Shown: positions 47,788-58,370, numbered from the stretch's first letter. The stretch: 64,000 nucleotides of DNA from Sphingomonas kaistensis (GCF_036884275.1 NZ_CP145607.1:2219001-2283000), one strand, 5' to 3'. Numbers and translations are program-made. The notes: generated by a model not told the origin, from the letters alone.

Positions 47788-48228
47788 TCATTGCGACGAG
47801 CGAGGCGGCGCAAGCATATTCTCATGCTCGAGGATGATACGAAGAGCGCCGCTCTCGCGCTTGAGCACCGCTGTATAGGCCAAGGCTGCCGTACGTTCGC
47901 CGCTGGTCCAATGGAAGCCGCCGGCTACCAGGCAAGTTTACGGTCCAAGCTACTCGTAGCTGAGATCGGTCCACGCAAACCTGTCCGGTTTCTGCCATTC
48001 CGGCCCGGCATAACGCCGTCCGATCGCCTCGAAGCTGTCTCGGGTCTTGGCTTGCAAGCCGAGCGTGTAGGCCCCTCCTGCGCTGTACCGCGCGGCAATG
48101 GCTTTTCGATCTCCTTTAAGAAGTTCGTCTGCATAAGAGCGCATGAACGCCGGTCCACTTCGCGAGCAATCGAGCGGAGCACCCGCCATTTGCGCGGCGA
48201 TGGCCGTCGCCAGATCGGTAAGCCCCAT
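47788..48228 (-). pseudogene. SnoaL/DUF4440-like gene with two in-frame stops
   Basis: ATG 48228 (MGLTDLATAIAAQMAGAPLD) follows a GGGGA site. The frame runs through GPAFMRSYADELLKGDRKAI and DRFAWTDLSYE, then hits TAG at about 47950 and TAA four codons later. In the same frame, sequence typical of the fold continues as CLVAGGFHWTSGERTAALAY and AVLKRESGALRIILEHENML, ending at TGA 47788. The intact length would be about 146 residues. The last codons come from a CATTGCGA-type repeat. If still translated it would be a 92-residue truncated product. Confidence 0.82.
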
Positions 48229-48280
48229 TTCAGATCCCCTTTTCTGCCGATCGAAGGGTATCAATGCTCATCAGATTAGG

Positions 48281-48310
48281 AATGTCCGCTTTCGACCGCC
48301 AAAGGGTGAC
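48281..48310. repeat. TGTCCGCTTT palindromic repeat, copy 1 (degenerate)
   Basis: AATGTCCGCTTTCGACC is followed by a decayed right arm AAAGGGTGAC. It has the same arrangement as the two copies below. Confidence 0.65.
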
Positions 48311-48326
48311 TGATTCAAGAGCCGCG

Positions 48327-48356
48327 AATGTCCGCTTTGGGTGGAAAGCGGACGTT
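48327..48356. repeat. TGTCCGCTTT palindromic repeat, copy 2
   Basis: AATGTCCGCTTT, six-base centre GGGTGG, then AAAGCGGACGTT: a 12-base-arm inverted repeat with one mismatch. It lies just after the 3' end of the gene at 48370-48633. Confidence 0.85.
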
Positions 48357-48369
48357 GTCAGGTTGCGGC

Positions 48370-48633
48370 TTAGGGCTTGTTCTCGACATGCTCACGCTGA
48401 GAGAGAACCGCCTTGAGGTCGGCATGTGCCGAACGCCAAGCAGCATCATCCTTAAACAAGATGAGGTGCTTGACTGACGCTACCTCATCATCGGACAAGT
48501 CACTGGTCGCTCGGCTTTCCTCGCACCAGCGCAGCCGCTTCATACGAGCGAGTAAAGCACCCGTAGGGAGCGCCTCAAGCTCTTGTGACGACATAGGCGC
48601 GACTGCCCGAGCCAAACCGTCTCCTCGCTTCAT
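48370..48633 (-). CDS. Hypothetical protein, 87 residues, framed by repeats
   Basis: ATG 48633 (MKRGDGLARAVAPMSS) is listed; ATG 48594 (MSSQELEALPTG) is an alternative. The sequence LPTGALLARMKRLRWCEESRATSDLSDDEVASVKHLILFKDDAAWRSAHADL is helical and acidic/aromatic. I recall similar small proteins from sphingomonads, but no function. It lies between copies 2 and 3 of the palindromic repeat, so it is part of an accessory patch. Confidence 0.65.
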   Translation of the reverse strand: MKRGDGLARAVAPMSSQELEALPTGALLARMKRLRWCEESRATSDLSDDEVASVKHLILFKDDAAWRSAHADLKAVLSQREHVENKP

Positions 48634-48658
48634 GCGGAGAGATTATGTCGGTTGGCCT

Positions 48659-48687
48659 AATGTCCGCAATGGGTCGAAAGCAGACAT
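48659..48687. repeat. TGTCCGCTTT palindromic repeat, copy 3 (degenerate)
   Basis: AATGTCCGCAATGGGTCG followed by AAAGCAGACATAA. Copy 3 lies upstream of the gene at 48370-48633, between it and the MBL hydrolase gene. Confidence 0.75.
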
Positions 48688-48716
48688 AAGGTAGCATCCT
48701 CGCCCTTACCCGATCA

Positions 48717-49622
48717 TCACCGCCTCAGCTTAGCCTTCAGTTCGTCATACATCGTCTCGACGAAGCGGTCGGGTTTGATGAAGCCGTCGGTGGCAACTTT
48801 GCCGTCGTAGGGGGCGGTGGGGTTCGAGGCGATGACCTGGGCCCTGGTGCGGCCGGCGCGGATGCCTGCGGCGACCTTGGCGCGGATGTCGACCAGCATG
48901 GCGTGATAGGCCTGCAAATCCTCGCGGGTGGCGACGGGGCCGTGGCCGGGGATGACCTTGCCGCCGGGCTTGACGATCCCGAGTCCGGTCTTGGCCGCCG
49001 CGATCATGCCGTCGATCGAGCCGCCGCTTTCGCGATCGATGAAGGGATAGGTCGCTTTGAAGAAGAAGGTGTCGCCCATGTGGATGACGTTGGCCCTAGA
49101 CCAATAGACCAGCGAATCGCCGTCGGTGTGCGCGTTGTCGACGTGGGTGACCTGGATGTCGTCGCCGTTGAGGTGGAAGGTCACCCCTTGTGCGAAAGTG
49201 ACGACCGGCAAGCCCGCCTTGGGGGTCGCCTTCAGCGTCTGATCCATCTGCTTGGAAAAGGTGTCGACGCTCATCCGGCGGCGGACGTTGTCGTGCGCGA
49301 CTATCACCGCGCCGGCTCCTCCGAACGCTTCGTTGCCGCCGGTGTGATCGCCGTGCCAGTGGGTGTTGATGACGAAGCGGACCGGATCGGAATCGACCGA
49401 CTTCACCGCCGCTTCGATCTTGGGGACCAGCGGCGCGAACTGGTCGTCGATGATGACATTGCCGTCCTCGCCGAAGCTGAGGCCGATATTGCCGCCCGCC
49501 CCGAACAGCACTGCGACGCCGGGCGCGAGGCGTTCGACCTTGATCTCGACCTTGGAATAATCCTGCTGCGCCGCGGCGGGCGTGGCGAAGGTGGCGGCAA
49601 GTAGAATGGCAAAGCGGCGCAT
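48717..49622 (-). CDS. Secreted metallo-beta-lactamase-fold hydrolase
   Basis: A 301-residue MBL-fold protein with a signal peptide (MRRFAILLAATFATPAAAQ) and the zinc motif THWHGDHTGGN (His88, His90, Asp92, His93), with later ligands in VDNAHTDGDSLVYW and IPGHGPVA. It probably acts in the periplasm. Related sequences include quinoprotein-relay SoxH-like and class B-like hydrolases, so a beta-lactamase role cannot be claimed. It follows dnaJ on the same strand by 57 bases. Confidence 0.9.
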   Translation of the reverse strand: MRRFAILLAATFATPAAAQQDYSKVEIKVERLAPGVAVLFGAGGNIGLSFGEDGNVIIDDQFAPLVPKIEAAVKSVDSDPVRFVINTHWHGDHTGGNEAFGGAGAVIVAHDNVRRRMSVDTFSKQMDQTLKATPKAGLPVVTFAQGVTFHLNGDDIQVTHVDNAHTDGDSLVYWSRANVIHMGDTFFFKATYPFIDRESGGSIDGMIAAAKTGLGIVKPGGKVIPGHGPVATREDLQAYHAMLVDIRAKVAAGIRAGRTRAQVIASNPTAPYDGKVATDGFIKPDRFVETMYDELKAKLRR

Positions 49623-49679
49623 CGAGGTCTCCCCTGTTGCGCCCTTTGTAGCCGAGCCTTCGCCGCGGTCCAGCAGTGC

Positions 49680-50801
49680 TTAGCCCAGCGCGTCCTTGAT
49701 CCGCGCGAAGAAGCTCTTCGAGTTGGGGCATTCCTCGCCGGTCTCGGTTTCCCGGAACTGGGCAAGGATTTCCTTTTGCTTGGCGGTCAGCCGGGTCGGG
49801 GTTTCGACCAGCACGCGGGTGACCATGTCGCCGCGGCCACGACCGTTCAGGACACTCATGCCCCGCCCGCGCATCCGCAGCGTTTCGCCCGACTGGATGC
49901 CGGCGGGAATCTTCACCTCGATCTCCTCGCCGTCGATCCCGGGAACCGAGATCGTCCCGCCCAGCGCCGCGGTGGTGAAGCTGACCGGGCAATCCGCCAC
50001 GAGCGTCGTTCCTTCGCGAGCGTAGATCGGGTGCCGCTTCAAGTGCACGAAAAGGTAGAGGTCGCCGCCCGGCGCCCCGCGCACGCCCGCTTCGCCTTCA
50101 CCAGCAACGCGTATGCGGGTGCCTTCGTCGACCCCGGCGGGGATCTGGATGCTCAGTGTGCGGCGCTTGAGCGTGCGGCCTTCGCCCTGACATTCGGGGC
50201 ACGGGTCAGCGATGGTGACACCATGGCCGTGGCAGGTCGGGCAGCTTCGCTCGACCACGAAGAAGCCCTGCTGCGCGCGGACCTTGCCCGCTCCGCCGCA
50301 GGTGTTGCAGCGGTCGGGCACGGCCGCGCCGCGCGCACCGTCGCCTTCGCACGGCTCGCACGGGGTCATAGTCTCGATATCGATGGTCGCCGACTTGCCG
50401 GCGAAGCTTTCTTCCAGCGTCAGTTCGAGATCGTAGCGGAGGTCGGCGCCGCGCGCGGCATTGTGCCGCCCGCCGCCGCCGCGCGGGTCCATGAACTCGC
50501 CGAAGATCGACGAAAAGATGTCGGAAAAGTCGGGGCCGCCACTGCCGAAACCGCCAGCCCCTGCCCCGCCGTTCTGGAAGGCGGCATGGCCAAAGCGGTC
50601 GTAGGCGGCACGCTTCTGCGGGTCCTTCAGACAGTCATAGGCTTCGTTCAATTGCTTGAACTTGGCCGTGCGCTCGGGACAGCCGCCGTGGCGGTCGGGA
50701 TGGCATTCCATCGCCGCCTTGCGGAACGCGGCCTTGATGGCCTTTTCGTCGGCGCCGCGCTGGACGCCGAGCAGTTCATAATAATCGATGTGGACGGTCA
50801 T
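49680..50801 (-). CDS. dnaJ: Chaperone protein DnaJ
   Basis: The J-domain co-chaperone stimulates DnaK's ATPase. The 373 residues have the J domain (YYELLGVQRGADEKAIKAAF, with HPD in CHPDRHGG), a G/F-rich linker (NGGAGAGGFGSGGPDFSD), four CxxCxGxG zinc repeats (CEPCEGDG, CNTCGGAG, CPTCHGHG, CPECQGEG) and two C-terminal substrate-binding domains. It is downstream of dnaK, with a 58-base gap containing a hairpin. Confidence 0.97.
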   Translation of the reverse strand: MTVHIDYYELLGVQRGADEKAIKAAFRKAAMECHPDRHGGCPERTAKFKQLNEAYDCLKDPQKRAAYDRFGHAAFQNGGAGAGGFGSGGPDFSDIFSSIFGEFMDPRGGGGRHNAARGADLRYDLELTLEESFAGKSATIDIETMTPCEPCEGDGARGAAVPDRCNTCGGAGKVRAQQGFFVVERSCPTCHGHGVTIADPCPECQGEGRTLKRRTLSIQIPAGVDEGTRIRVAGEGEAGVRGAPGGDLYLFVHLKRHPIYAREGTTLVADCPVSFTTAALGGTISVPGIDGEEIEVKIPAGIQSGETLRMRGRGMSVLNGRGRGDMVTRVLVETPTRLTAKQKEILAQFRETETGEECPNSKSFFARIKDALG

Positions 50802-50816
50802 GACGCAACCTCAAGC

Positions 50817-50853
50817 CGTCGTCCCTGCCGAAGCGAACTTGGCAGGGACGACG
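50817..50853. repeat. Perfect 13-base inverted repeat between dnaK and dnaJ
   Basis: CGTCGTCCCTGCC (50817-50829) and GGCAGGGACGACG (50841-50853) pair perfectly around an 11-base loop. No T-run follows on the minus strand, so it is not a classical terminator; it may set the dnaK/dnaJ ratio by processing or attenuation. The outer CGTCGTCCC recalls the repeat family at 28.2 and 34.7 kb. Confidence 0.75.
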
Positions 50854-50859
50854 TAAACA

Positions 50860-52788
<1,929 letters not shown>

Positions 52789-52858
52789 ATTCTTCTACCC
52801 TTTCACTCGCCCCCGGACGCCCTTTCAAAGGCGCGTCCGTGTCATTGTTCTGGCGGCG

Positions 52859-52909
52859 ATATAGGTAGGGCAAAAACAGCGACAAGACGTCGGTGTTGCA
52901 CGAATGCAA
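52859..52909 (-). promoter_or_regulatory. dnaK: Candidate dnaK promoter with an upstream palindrome
   Basis: On the minus strand CTTGTC (52886-52881) and CTATAT (52864-52859), 16 bases apart, make a possible RpoH or vegetative promoter 71 bases before the dnaK start. Ten bases upstream of the -35, TTGCAcgaaTGCAA (52896-52909) is a perfect 5-4-5 palindrome. Both are read directly; their roles are inferred. Confidence 0.5.
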
Positions 52910-52992
52910 TACGGCCGTGCGAACAGTGACGAAGCCCGGGAACCAATCGGGCGCCGGGCTTACACCATCGCCATGCCGGTCGACGGCTGGCG

Positions 52993-53736
52993 TTAGATCA
53001 TCGCCATGCCGCCATTGACGTGCAGCGTCTGGCCGGTGACGTAGCCAGCCTCGCGGCTGGCGAGATAGCAGACTGCGGCGGCGACATCCTCGCCGCTGCC
53101 CATCGCCCCCGACGGGATCTTCGCCAGGATGGCGGCGCGCTGCGCATCGTTCAGCGCATCGGTCATGGCCGAAGTCATGAAGCCGGGCGCCACGCAATTG
53201 ACGGTGATGTTGCGGGTGGCGAGTTCCTGCGCGACCGCCTTGCTCATGCCGACGAGACCAGCTTTGGAGGCGACGTAGTTGGCTTGGCCCGGATTGCCGG
53301 TCTGGCCGACCACCGAGGTGACACTGACGATCCGGCCGAATCGGGCCTTCATCATCGGCTTGGCGGCGGCGCGCATCAGGCGGAAAGCGGCTTCGAGGTT
53401 GATCGCGATGACGCTTTCGAACTCTTCGTCCTTCATTCGCATCAGCAAATTGTCGCGGGTGACGCCCGCATTGTTGACGAGGATGTCGAGCTTGCCGCCG
53501 AGTGCTTCGACGGCCTTGGGGACGAGCTGGTCGACGGCGGCGCCGTCCGAAAGATTGCACGGCAGCGCGACATGCTCGCCGCCGAGGCCGGCACGGAAGG
53601 CTTCGAGCTTCTCGGCATTGGACCCGCTCACCGCCAGCCGAGCACCCTGCGCGGCTAGCGCCTTGGCGATGGCACTGCCGAGGCCTCCGGAAGCGCCCGT
53701 CACGAGCGCGGTCATTCCTTCGAGCGAAAACATCAT
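52993..53736 (-). CDS. fabG: 3-oxoacyl-[acyl-carrier-protein] reductase FabG
   Basis: An NADPH-dependent reductase of the fatty-acid elongation cycle. It is an SDR of 247 residues with LVTGASGGLGSAIAKA, VNNAGVTRDNLLMRM, the catalytic SVVGQTGNPGQANYVASKAG (Ser, Tyr, Lys) and the end TLHVNGGMAMI. ATG 53736 and ATG 53733 both fit the AAGGAG site; the stop of fabD overlaps here. acpP and fabF, usual downstream neighbours, are not present: dnaK follows instead. Confidence 0.96.
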   Translation of the reverse strand: MMFSLEGMTALVTGASGGLGSAIAKALAAQGARLAVSGSNAEKLEAFRAGLGGEHVALPCNLSDGAAVDQLVPKAVEALGGKLDILVNNAGVTRDNLLMRMKDEEFESVIAINLEAAFRLMRAAAKPMMKARFGRIVSVTSVVGQTGNPGQANYVASKAGLVGMSKAVAQELATRNITVNCVAPGFMTSAMTDALNDAQRAAILAKIPSGAMGSGEDVAAAVCYLASREAGYVTGQTLHVNGGMAMI

Positions 53737-54659
53737 GCAATCTCCTTGGCCAGCGCCTCGACGTCTTCCATCGTCACCACGCTGGTAATCTTCGCGTCGG
53801 GCGCGATGCGCTTGACCATTGCGCCCAGCACCTTGCCGCCGATCTCGACGAATTCTTCGACCCCCGCCGCGCGCATCTCGGCGATGCTTTCGCGCCAGCG
53901 GACCATGCCGGTCACCTGCTCGATCAAAAGCTCACGGATGCGGGCGGGGTCGGTGACCGGGGCGGCGATGACGTTGGCGTAGAGCGGGACGGCCGGCGCG
54001 TTGATGTCGGTGTCGCCAAGCGCGTCGGCCATGACATCGGCAGCGGGCTGCATCAGCGGGCAATGGAACGGCGCCGACACCGGCAGCAGTACCGCGCGCT
54101 TGGCGCCGTGATCCTTGGCGATGGCGATCGCCCGCTCGATCGCGCTGCGGTGGCCGGAGATGACGACCTGGCTCGGATCGTTGTCGTTGGCGACGGTACA
54201 GACCTCGCCCTGCGCGGCGGCGTTGGCGATCGCCTGCGCCTTGTCGAGATCGGCACCGAGCAGCGCCGCCATGGCGCCGACGCCGACGGGCACCGCTGCC
54301 TGCATCGCCTGCCCGCGTTTCTTCAGCAGCCGGGCAGTGGTGGCGAGATCGAAGCTGCCCGCCGCACATAGTGCGCTATACTCGCCAAGGCTGTGGCCGG
54401 CGACGAAGTCCGCCTTGGCCGCCAGATCGATCCCGAGCGTGCGCAGCACCGCGATGCTGTGCGCCATGATTGCCGGCTGCGCATTTTCGGTGAGGGTGAG
54501 GTCAGCCTCCGGGCCGTCGCGCATCAGCGTGAAAAGATGCTGGCCGAGCGCGTCGTCAACTTCGGCGAAGGTGTCGCGGGCGGCGGTGCTGGCGGCGGCG
54601 AGCTCTGCGCCCATGCCGACTGACTGGCTGCCCTGTCCGGGAAAAAGAAATGCGCGCAT
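53733..54659 (-). CDS. fabD: Malonyl-CoA:ACP transacylase FabD
   Basis: The enzyme transfers malonyl groups to acyl carrier protein. ATG 54659 (MRAFLFPGQGSQSVGMG, 308 residues) is the natural start; the longer frame is an upstream extension. The nucleophile Ser lies in AGHSLGEYSALCAAG, the oxyanion region is near PGQGSQ, and the catalytic His is in PVSAPFHCPLMQPA. It overlaps fabG by four bases (ATGA), so both are co-translated. Confidence 0.97.
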   Translation of the reverse strand: MRAFLFPGQGSQSVGMGAELAAASTAARDTFAEVDDALGQHLFTLMRDGPEADLTLTENAQPAIMAHSIAVLRTLGIDLAAKADFVAGHSLGEYSALCAAGSFDLATTARLLKKRGQAMQAAVPVGVGAMAALLGADLDKAQAIANAAAQGEVCTVANDNDPSQVVISGHRSAIERAIAIAKDHGAKRAVLLPVSAPFHCPLMQPAADVMADALGDTDINAPAVPLYANVIAAPVTDPARIRELLIEQVTGMVRWRESIAEMRAAGVEEFVEIGGKVLGAMVKRIAPDAKITSVVTMEDVEALAKEIA

Positions 54660-54743
54660 GAATGACCCTTCGATTTGCGGGGCGCGGGTTAGTCCGGACG
54701 CCGCCGATTGCCAAGCTTGCTTGGCGGTGCGACGGGGCGAAGG

Positions 54744-56051
54744 ATGACCCAGATCGCCGCGCAACTTCCCCCGCCGCCAGCCCCTCCCCCGCCGTCGCGC
54801 CGGCTCGGCCCGGTTATGAGCCTGGCGATGGTCGTCGGCACGGTGATCGGGTCGGGCATCTACATCCTGCCCGCGACGGTCGCGCCTTTCGGCGCCAATA
54901 TCTTGTTCGCCTTCGCCATCGCGATCGTCGGGACCTGTTGCCTCGCCTTGTCGTTGGCCCGGCTGGCGCGGCGGCTGCCCGGCGGTCCCTATGCCTATAT
55001 CGCCGCGGCCTTCGGAGACCGCGCTGCTTTTGTGACCTTATGGAGCTATGTCGTTTCGCAATGGACGGCGGTGGCGGCGGTGGCGATTGCGGCGATGGGT
55101 GCGCTCGGCCATGTGTTTCCCGCCATCGCTTCGGGCTGGCCGCTCGCCTTTGCCGCGTGCGGGGCGATCATCGGCATGGTGCTGGTCAATCTGCGCGGGG
55201 CACGCTCGACCGGTGCGGTGCAGGTGACCGCGACGCTGATCAAGATCGTGCCGTTGCTGCTGGTCGCGCTGCTCGTCCTGTTGAGGGTCGTCAGCGGGCC
55301 GCCGCTCGAACCCTTCGCACCCGTTCCGCTCAGCCTTGGTGCGACGATCTCGGCCTGCGCCCTGATGCTTTTTGCCTTCACCGGGTTCGAAGCGGCCGCC
55401 GTCACCGCCAATGTCACCGAGGATGCCGGCGACGTGGTGCCCGGAGCGACCATTCGCGGCACGGTGCTGGTTGCGCTGCTCTATCTCGTTGCCACCGTGG
55501 CGGTCCTTTGGCTCCTGCCGAGCGCGAGCGCGGCAACCTCCCAGGCACCGTTCGCCGATGCCATCGCCCCTGCCTTCGGCGACATAGCGGGCAATTTCGT
55601 CGCCATCGTCGCGGCGGTGAGCGCGCTTGGCGCGGGCAATGCGATCATCCTGCTGGCGGTGGAGATTTCGCGCGCCATGGCCAATGCCGGCGACCTGCCG
55701 CCCTTTTTCGCACGGACCAACAAAGCGGGCGTGGCGACCGGGTCGCTGCTGGTCGCGGCAAGCATCGCGATTTTGCTGGTGGTGGCGAGCGTAAGCGACA
55801 GTTTCGTCGCGGTCTTTACCTTTGTCGCGCTGGTCTCGGCGGTGTCGGCGCTGGTGCTCTATTTCATCTGCGCGGCGGCGGCGCTCAAGCTCCGGCTGGA
55901 AAAGCCGGCGATTGCGGTGATCGCCGTTCTCTATGCCATCGCCATGTTCGTCGGCTCAGGCCTGGAGGCGACGCTGTGGGGCGGCGCGCTGGCGCTGGCG
56001 GGTTTGCCGATCCGCTGGCTCAGCCGGCGCGCACGCGGCCTGCCGGCCTGA
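54744..56051 (+). CDS. APC-family amino-acid/polyamine permease
   Basis: A second amino-acid transporter, 435 residues from ATG 54744 (MTQIAAQLPPPPAPPPP). It has a Pro-rich cytoplasmic N-terminus, then the TM1 motif MVVGTVIGSGIYILPATVAPFG and the TM6 region ALMLFAFTGFEAAAVTANVTEDAGDVVPGATIRG, with about twelve hydrophobic spans in total. The order YIAAAFGDRAAF suggests a small-amino-acid or polyamine antiporter; substrate unknown. It reads opposite to fabD and converges with folE, whose stop is ten bases away. Confidence 0.9.
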   Translation: MTQIAAQLPPPPAPPPPSRRLGPVMSLAMVVGTVIGSGIYILPATVAPFGANILFAFAIAIVGTCCLALSLARLARRLPGGPYAYIAAAFGDRAAFVTLWSYVVSQWTAVAAVAIAAMGALGHVFPAIASGWPLAFAACGAIIGMVLVNLRGARSTGAVQVTATLIKIVPLLLVALLVLLRVVSGPPLEPFAPVPLSLGATISACALMLFAFTGFEAAAVTANVTEDAGDVVPGATIRGTVLVALLYLVATVAVLWLLPSASAATSQAPFADAIAPAFGDIAGNFVAIVAAVSALGAGNAIILLAVEISRAMANAGDLPPFFARTNKAGVATGSLLVAASIAILLVVASVSDSFVAVFTFVALVSAVSALVLYFICAAAALKLRLEKPAIAVIAVLYAIAMFVGSGLEATLWGGALALAGLPIRWLSRRARGLPA

Positions 56052-56060
56052 TCTCGTCGC

Positions 56061-56675
56061 CTAGCCCTTCCCCATCAGCGCCAGCACCTCCTTGCGGCTG
56101 CGCTCGTCGGAGCGGAAAGTGCCCATCATCCGGCTGGTGGTCATGATCACACCCGGCGTGTTGACCCCGCGCGCGGTCATGCAGGCATGGGTCGCCTCGA
56201 TTACCACCGCGACGCCCTTGGGCTGAAGATGCTCGCAGATGCAGTCGGCGACTTCGGCGGTCAGGCGCTCCTGCACCTGTAGGCGCCGGGCGAAGCCGTG
56301 CAGCACGCGTGCGAGCTTGGAGATGCCGACCACGCGGGTGTTGGGCAGGTAAGCAATGTGCGCCTTGCCGATGATCGGCGCCATGTGATGTTCGCAATGC
56401 GATTGAAACGGAATGTCCTTCAGCAGCACGATCTCGTCATAGCCGCCGACCTCCTCGAAGGTGCGGTAAAGGTGCGCGGCCGGATCCTCGTTGTAGCCGC
56501 GGGCATATTCCTTCCACGCGCGGGCGACGCGGGCGGGGGTGTCGAGCAGGCCTTCGCGTTCGGGATCGTCGCCGGCCCAGCGGATCAGGGTGCGGACCGC
56601 GTCGGCGACGTCGTCGGGCACGGGGAGCTTGGGCGGCGGGGCGACGAGATCGCCGTCGTCGGGGGTGTCAGACAT
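56061..56675 (-). CDS. folE: GTP cyclohydrolase I
   Basis: The enzyme converts GTP to 7,8-dihydroneopterin triphosphate, the first step of folate synthesis. The 204 residues have the catalytic/zinc stretch [22 protein letters not shown], the [39 protein letters not shown] motif and the [16 protein letters not shown] end, all full length. It overlaps by eight bases with the upstream FAD protein gene and is probably translated with it. Confidence 0.97.
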   Translation of the reverse strand: MSDTPDDGDLVAPPPKLPVPDDVADAVRTLIRWAGDDPEREGLLDTPARVARAWKEYARGYNEDPAAHLYRTFEEVGGYDEIVLLKDIPFQSHCEHHMAPIIGKAHIAYLPNTRVVGISKLARVLHGFARRLQVQERLTAEVADCICEHLQPKGVAVVIEATHACMTARGVNTPGVIMTTSRMMGTFRSDERSRKEVLALMGKG

Positions 56676-57987
56676 GGGCGGCGAGTTCCTTCTGGATGTG
56701 GGCGGCGACGGCTTCGGCCTGATGGCGGATATCGGGCACCGCGACGATTTCCCAATAGCGACCTTTGGTCAGCGGCCCGAGCGCCCAGACCTTGTCTCCG
56801 GCGCGGCTGTGGCCGTCGACGGCAAGGCCCATGGCGAAGGCGTCGGTCCTGACGTTCCCCGCGTCGAGCAATTGGGCGAGCAACGGGTCCGACGTGCGGC
56901 GAAGATCGCCGAGCGGGCCGGTGCAGTTGAAGGCCGCGCCGACCTCGCGGGTAACCTGCCGGCCGTCTCGCCGGGCGATCTCGACCCGGAGCTTGCCGTC
57001 TGCGGCTTCCATGCGGCGGGTGCGGCCGGCGATGATTTCGAGCCGGCCGGCAGCGATCATGTCCTTGAGTTGTTCGGCGACCTGCGGCGCGATGCGGTGG
57101 CGGTGAACGTCCCACCATGGCCGGGCGTGGCGCAGGAAGCGGCGTTGCTCATCTGAAGAAAGCTGCTGCCAGATGGCGTGGGTATGAGGCCGCAGCGAAT
57201 CCACCGCGGCGCGGAAACCGACCTCGACCGCACGGCGCCGCAGCCATCGCCAGAGAGCGAGGAGATTGCCCTGCGGCACCTCGTCCAGCGAGACGGGTGC
57301 GGGCGGGCCCGGCGGGTGGACGTGCGGACGGGGAATGAGGCCGCGCCGCGACAGCGCCGTGATCCGCCCCTTATGCCCGGCGGCGGCCAGCGACAGCACA
57401 GTATCGACCATGGTCAGGCCGGTGCCGAGGATCAGCACGTCCGACCCTTCGGCCGCGACCCGCTCGATCGCGCCATGGGCGGCCGCGCTCCACGGATTGT
57501 TGATGAATAGGTCGCCGGGAAGATCGGCCGAGCCCGGAAACGGTGTCGGCGGCTGGTTACCTTGCGCGAGGACCAGCGCGGAGGCGTCGATGCGCTGCCC
57601 GTCGGACAGAGTGATGGTCCACCCGTCCCCTGCCCGCTCCGCCGCGACAACCATCGCTTCGAGCCGGTCCACGCCCTCGGCGGCGGCCAATTGTTCGCCA
57701 AGGTAGCGACCGAAGTCGCGGCGCTGGGCGAAGCTCAGGCCGTCGTCCTCGCACCAGTCGGCAAAATGGTTCGGTCGGTCGGGCCACGCGCTCATCTTGG
57801 CGGTCGCGACATTCAGCAGATGCACCGCCTCCCGCGTCGAATAAGCCACCCCGCGGCCAAGCCTGCCCGACCCGTCGATCAGCGCCACGGGCACGCCCCG
57901 CGCCGCCAACTGAACGGCAGTCATGGTTCCCGAGAACCCACCGCCGACAATGGCAACCGGACGAACCGGCGCCGCGTCAGATTTCAT
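56668..57987 (-). CDS. FAD/NAD(P)-binding oxidoreductase of the NAD_binding_9 type
   Basis: A flavoprotein-like enzyme of 439 residues: the FAD-binding GxGxxG in [21 protein letters not shown], the GRGVAYST and [14 protein letters not shown] regions characteristic of the family, and a second dinucleotide site [20 protein letters not shown]. Members are often annotated as hydroxyacylglutathione- or pyridine-nucleotide-disulfide-type but have no assigned substrate. It lies between the DUF6356-like gene and folE in an overlapping series. Confidence 0.85.
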   Translation of the reverse strand: MKSDAAPVRPVAIVGGGFSGTMTAVQLAARGVPVALIDGSGRLGRGVAYSTREAVHLLNVATAKMSAWPDRPNHFADWCEDDGLSFAQRRDFGRYLGEQLAAAEGVDRLEAMVVAAERAGDGWTITLSDGQRIDASALVLAQGNQPPTPFPGSADLPGDLFINNPWSAAAHGAIERVAAEGSDVLILGTGLTMVDTVLSLAAAGHKGRITALSRRGLIPRPHVHPPGPPAPVSLDEVPQGNLLALWRWLRRRAVEVGFRAAVDSLRPHTHAIWQQLSSDEQRRFLRHARPWWDVHRHRIAPQVAEQLKDMIAAGRLEIIAGRTRRMEAADGKLRVEIARRDGRQVTREVGAAFNCTGPLGDLRRTSDPLLAQLLDAGNVRTDAFAMGLAVDGHSRAGDKVWALGPLTKGRYWEIVAVPDIRHQAEAVAAHIQKELAAHV

Positions 57988-58222
57988 AATCGGGCCAGGC
58001 CTGCGGATCGGGGGCGGCGGCCTTGCGGCGGGTCATGTAGGCATGGAGGCTCATGATCGTCCGCCCGGCGGTTTCGGTAAACAGCGCGGGGACCGCGGCG
58101 TGGACAAGACACGCAACCCCGCCGCCGATCATCCGCATCCCGATCACGACGGCGCCGGCGCCATGCCCGGCCCACCCCATGCCAAGGGTTCGAGGGTGGT
58201 CGAGAAACAGCCGGCCAATCAA
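57977..58222 (-). CDS. DUF6356-like small membrane protein
   Basis: An 81-residue protein (MIGRLFLDHPRTLGMGWAGH) with a hydrophobic stretch around residues 20-50 (AGAVVIGMRMIGGGVACLVHAAVPALF) and a C-terminal soluble part with AYMTRRKAA. The start LFLxHPR and the later CLVHAxVPALF pattern match what I know of the DUF6356 group common in sphingomonads, of unknown function. It overlaps the next gene by 11 bases. Confidence 0.8.
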   Translation of the reverse strand: MIGRLFLDHPRTLGMGWAGHGAGAVVIGMRMIGGGVACLVHAAVPALFTETAGRTIMSLHAYMTRRKAAAPDPQAWPDYEI

Positions 58223-58244
58223 ATTCGCCTCCCTTGGGCTTAGA

Positions 58245-58321
58245 TGGTGACCCCGACTGGATTCGAACCAGTGGCCTACGGATTAGGAATCCGGCGCTCT
58301 ATCCTGCTGAGCTACGGGGCC
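58245..58321 (-). tRNA. tRNA-Arg (anticodon CCT)
   Basis: The minus strand folds as a cloverleaf: acceptor GGCCCCG / CGGGGTC, D-arm GTAGCTCAGC...GAGC, anticodon loop TTCCTAA with anticodon CCT reading AGG, and the T-arm ending GGTTCGAATCC. The 3' CCA is encoded. Top of the anticodon stem may have one C-T mismatch. The AGG codon is rare in such GC-rich genomes, so this single minor tRNA is expected. It lies between the DUF6356-like and nitrilase-family genes. Confidence 0.95.
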
Positions 58322-58370
58322 TTCGCCTCTCCCTTAGAGGATGGCGGCGGGCGGAATCAACGCGAAGGGT

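Noticed and set aside
47750..48300. Plus-strand 177-residue frame as a real gene
   Set aside because: It is antisense to the readable SnoaL-like pseudogene and has no family features.
48281..48687. CRISPR array from the three palindromic repeats
   Set aside because: Copies are unequally spaced, diverged and separated by a gene; there are no cas genes.
58245..58321. Integration site in the tRNA-Arg gene
   Set aside because: No integrase gene or repeated tRNA 3' end was seen near by.
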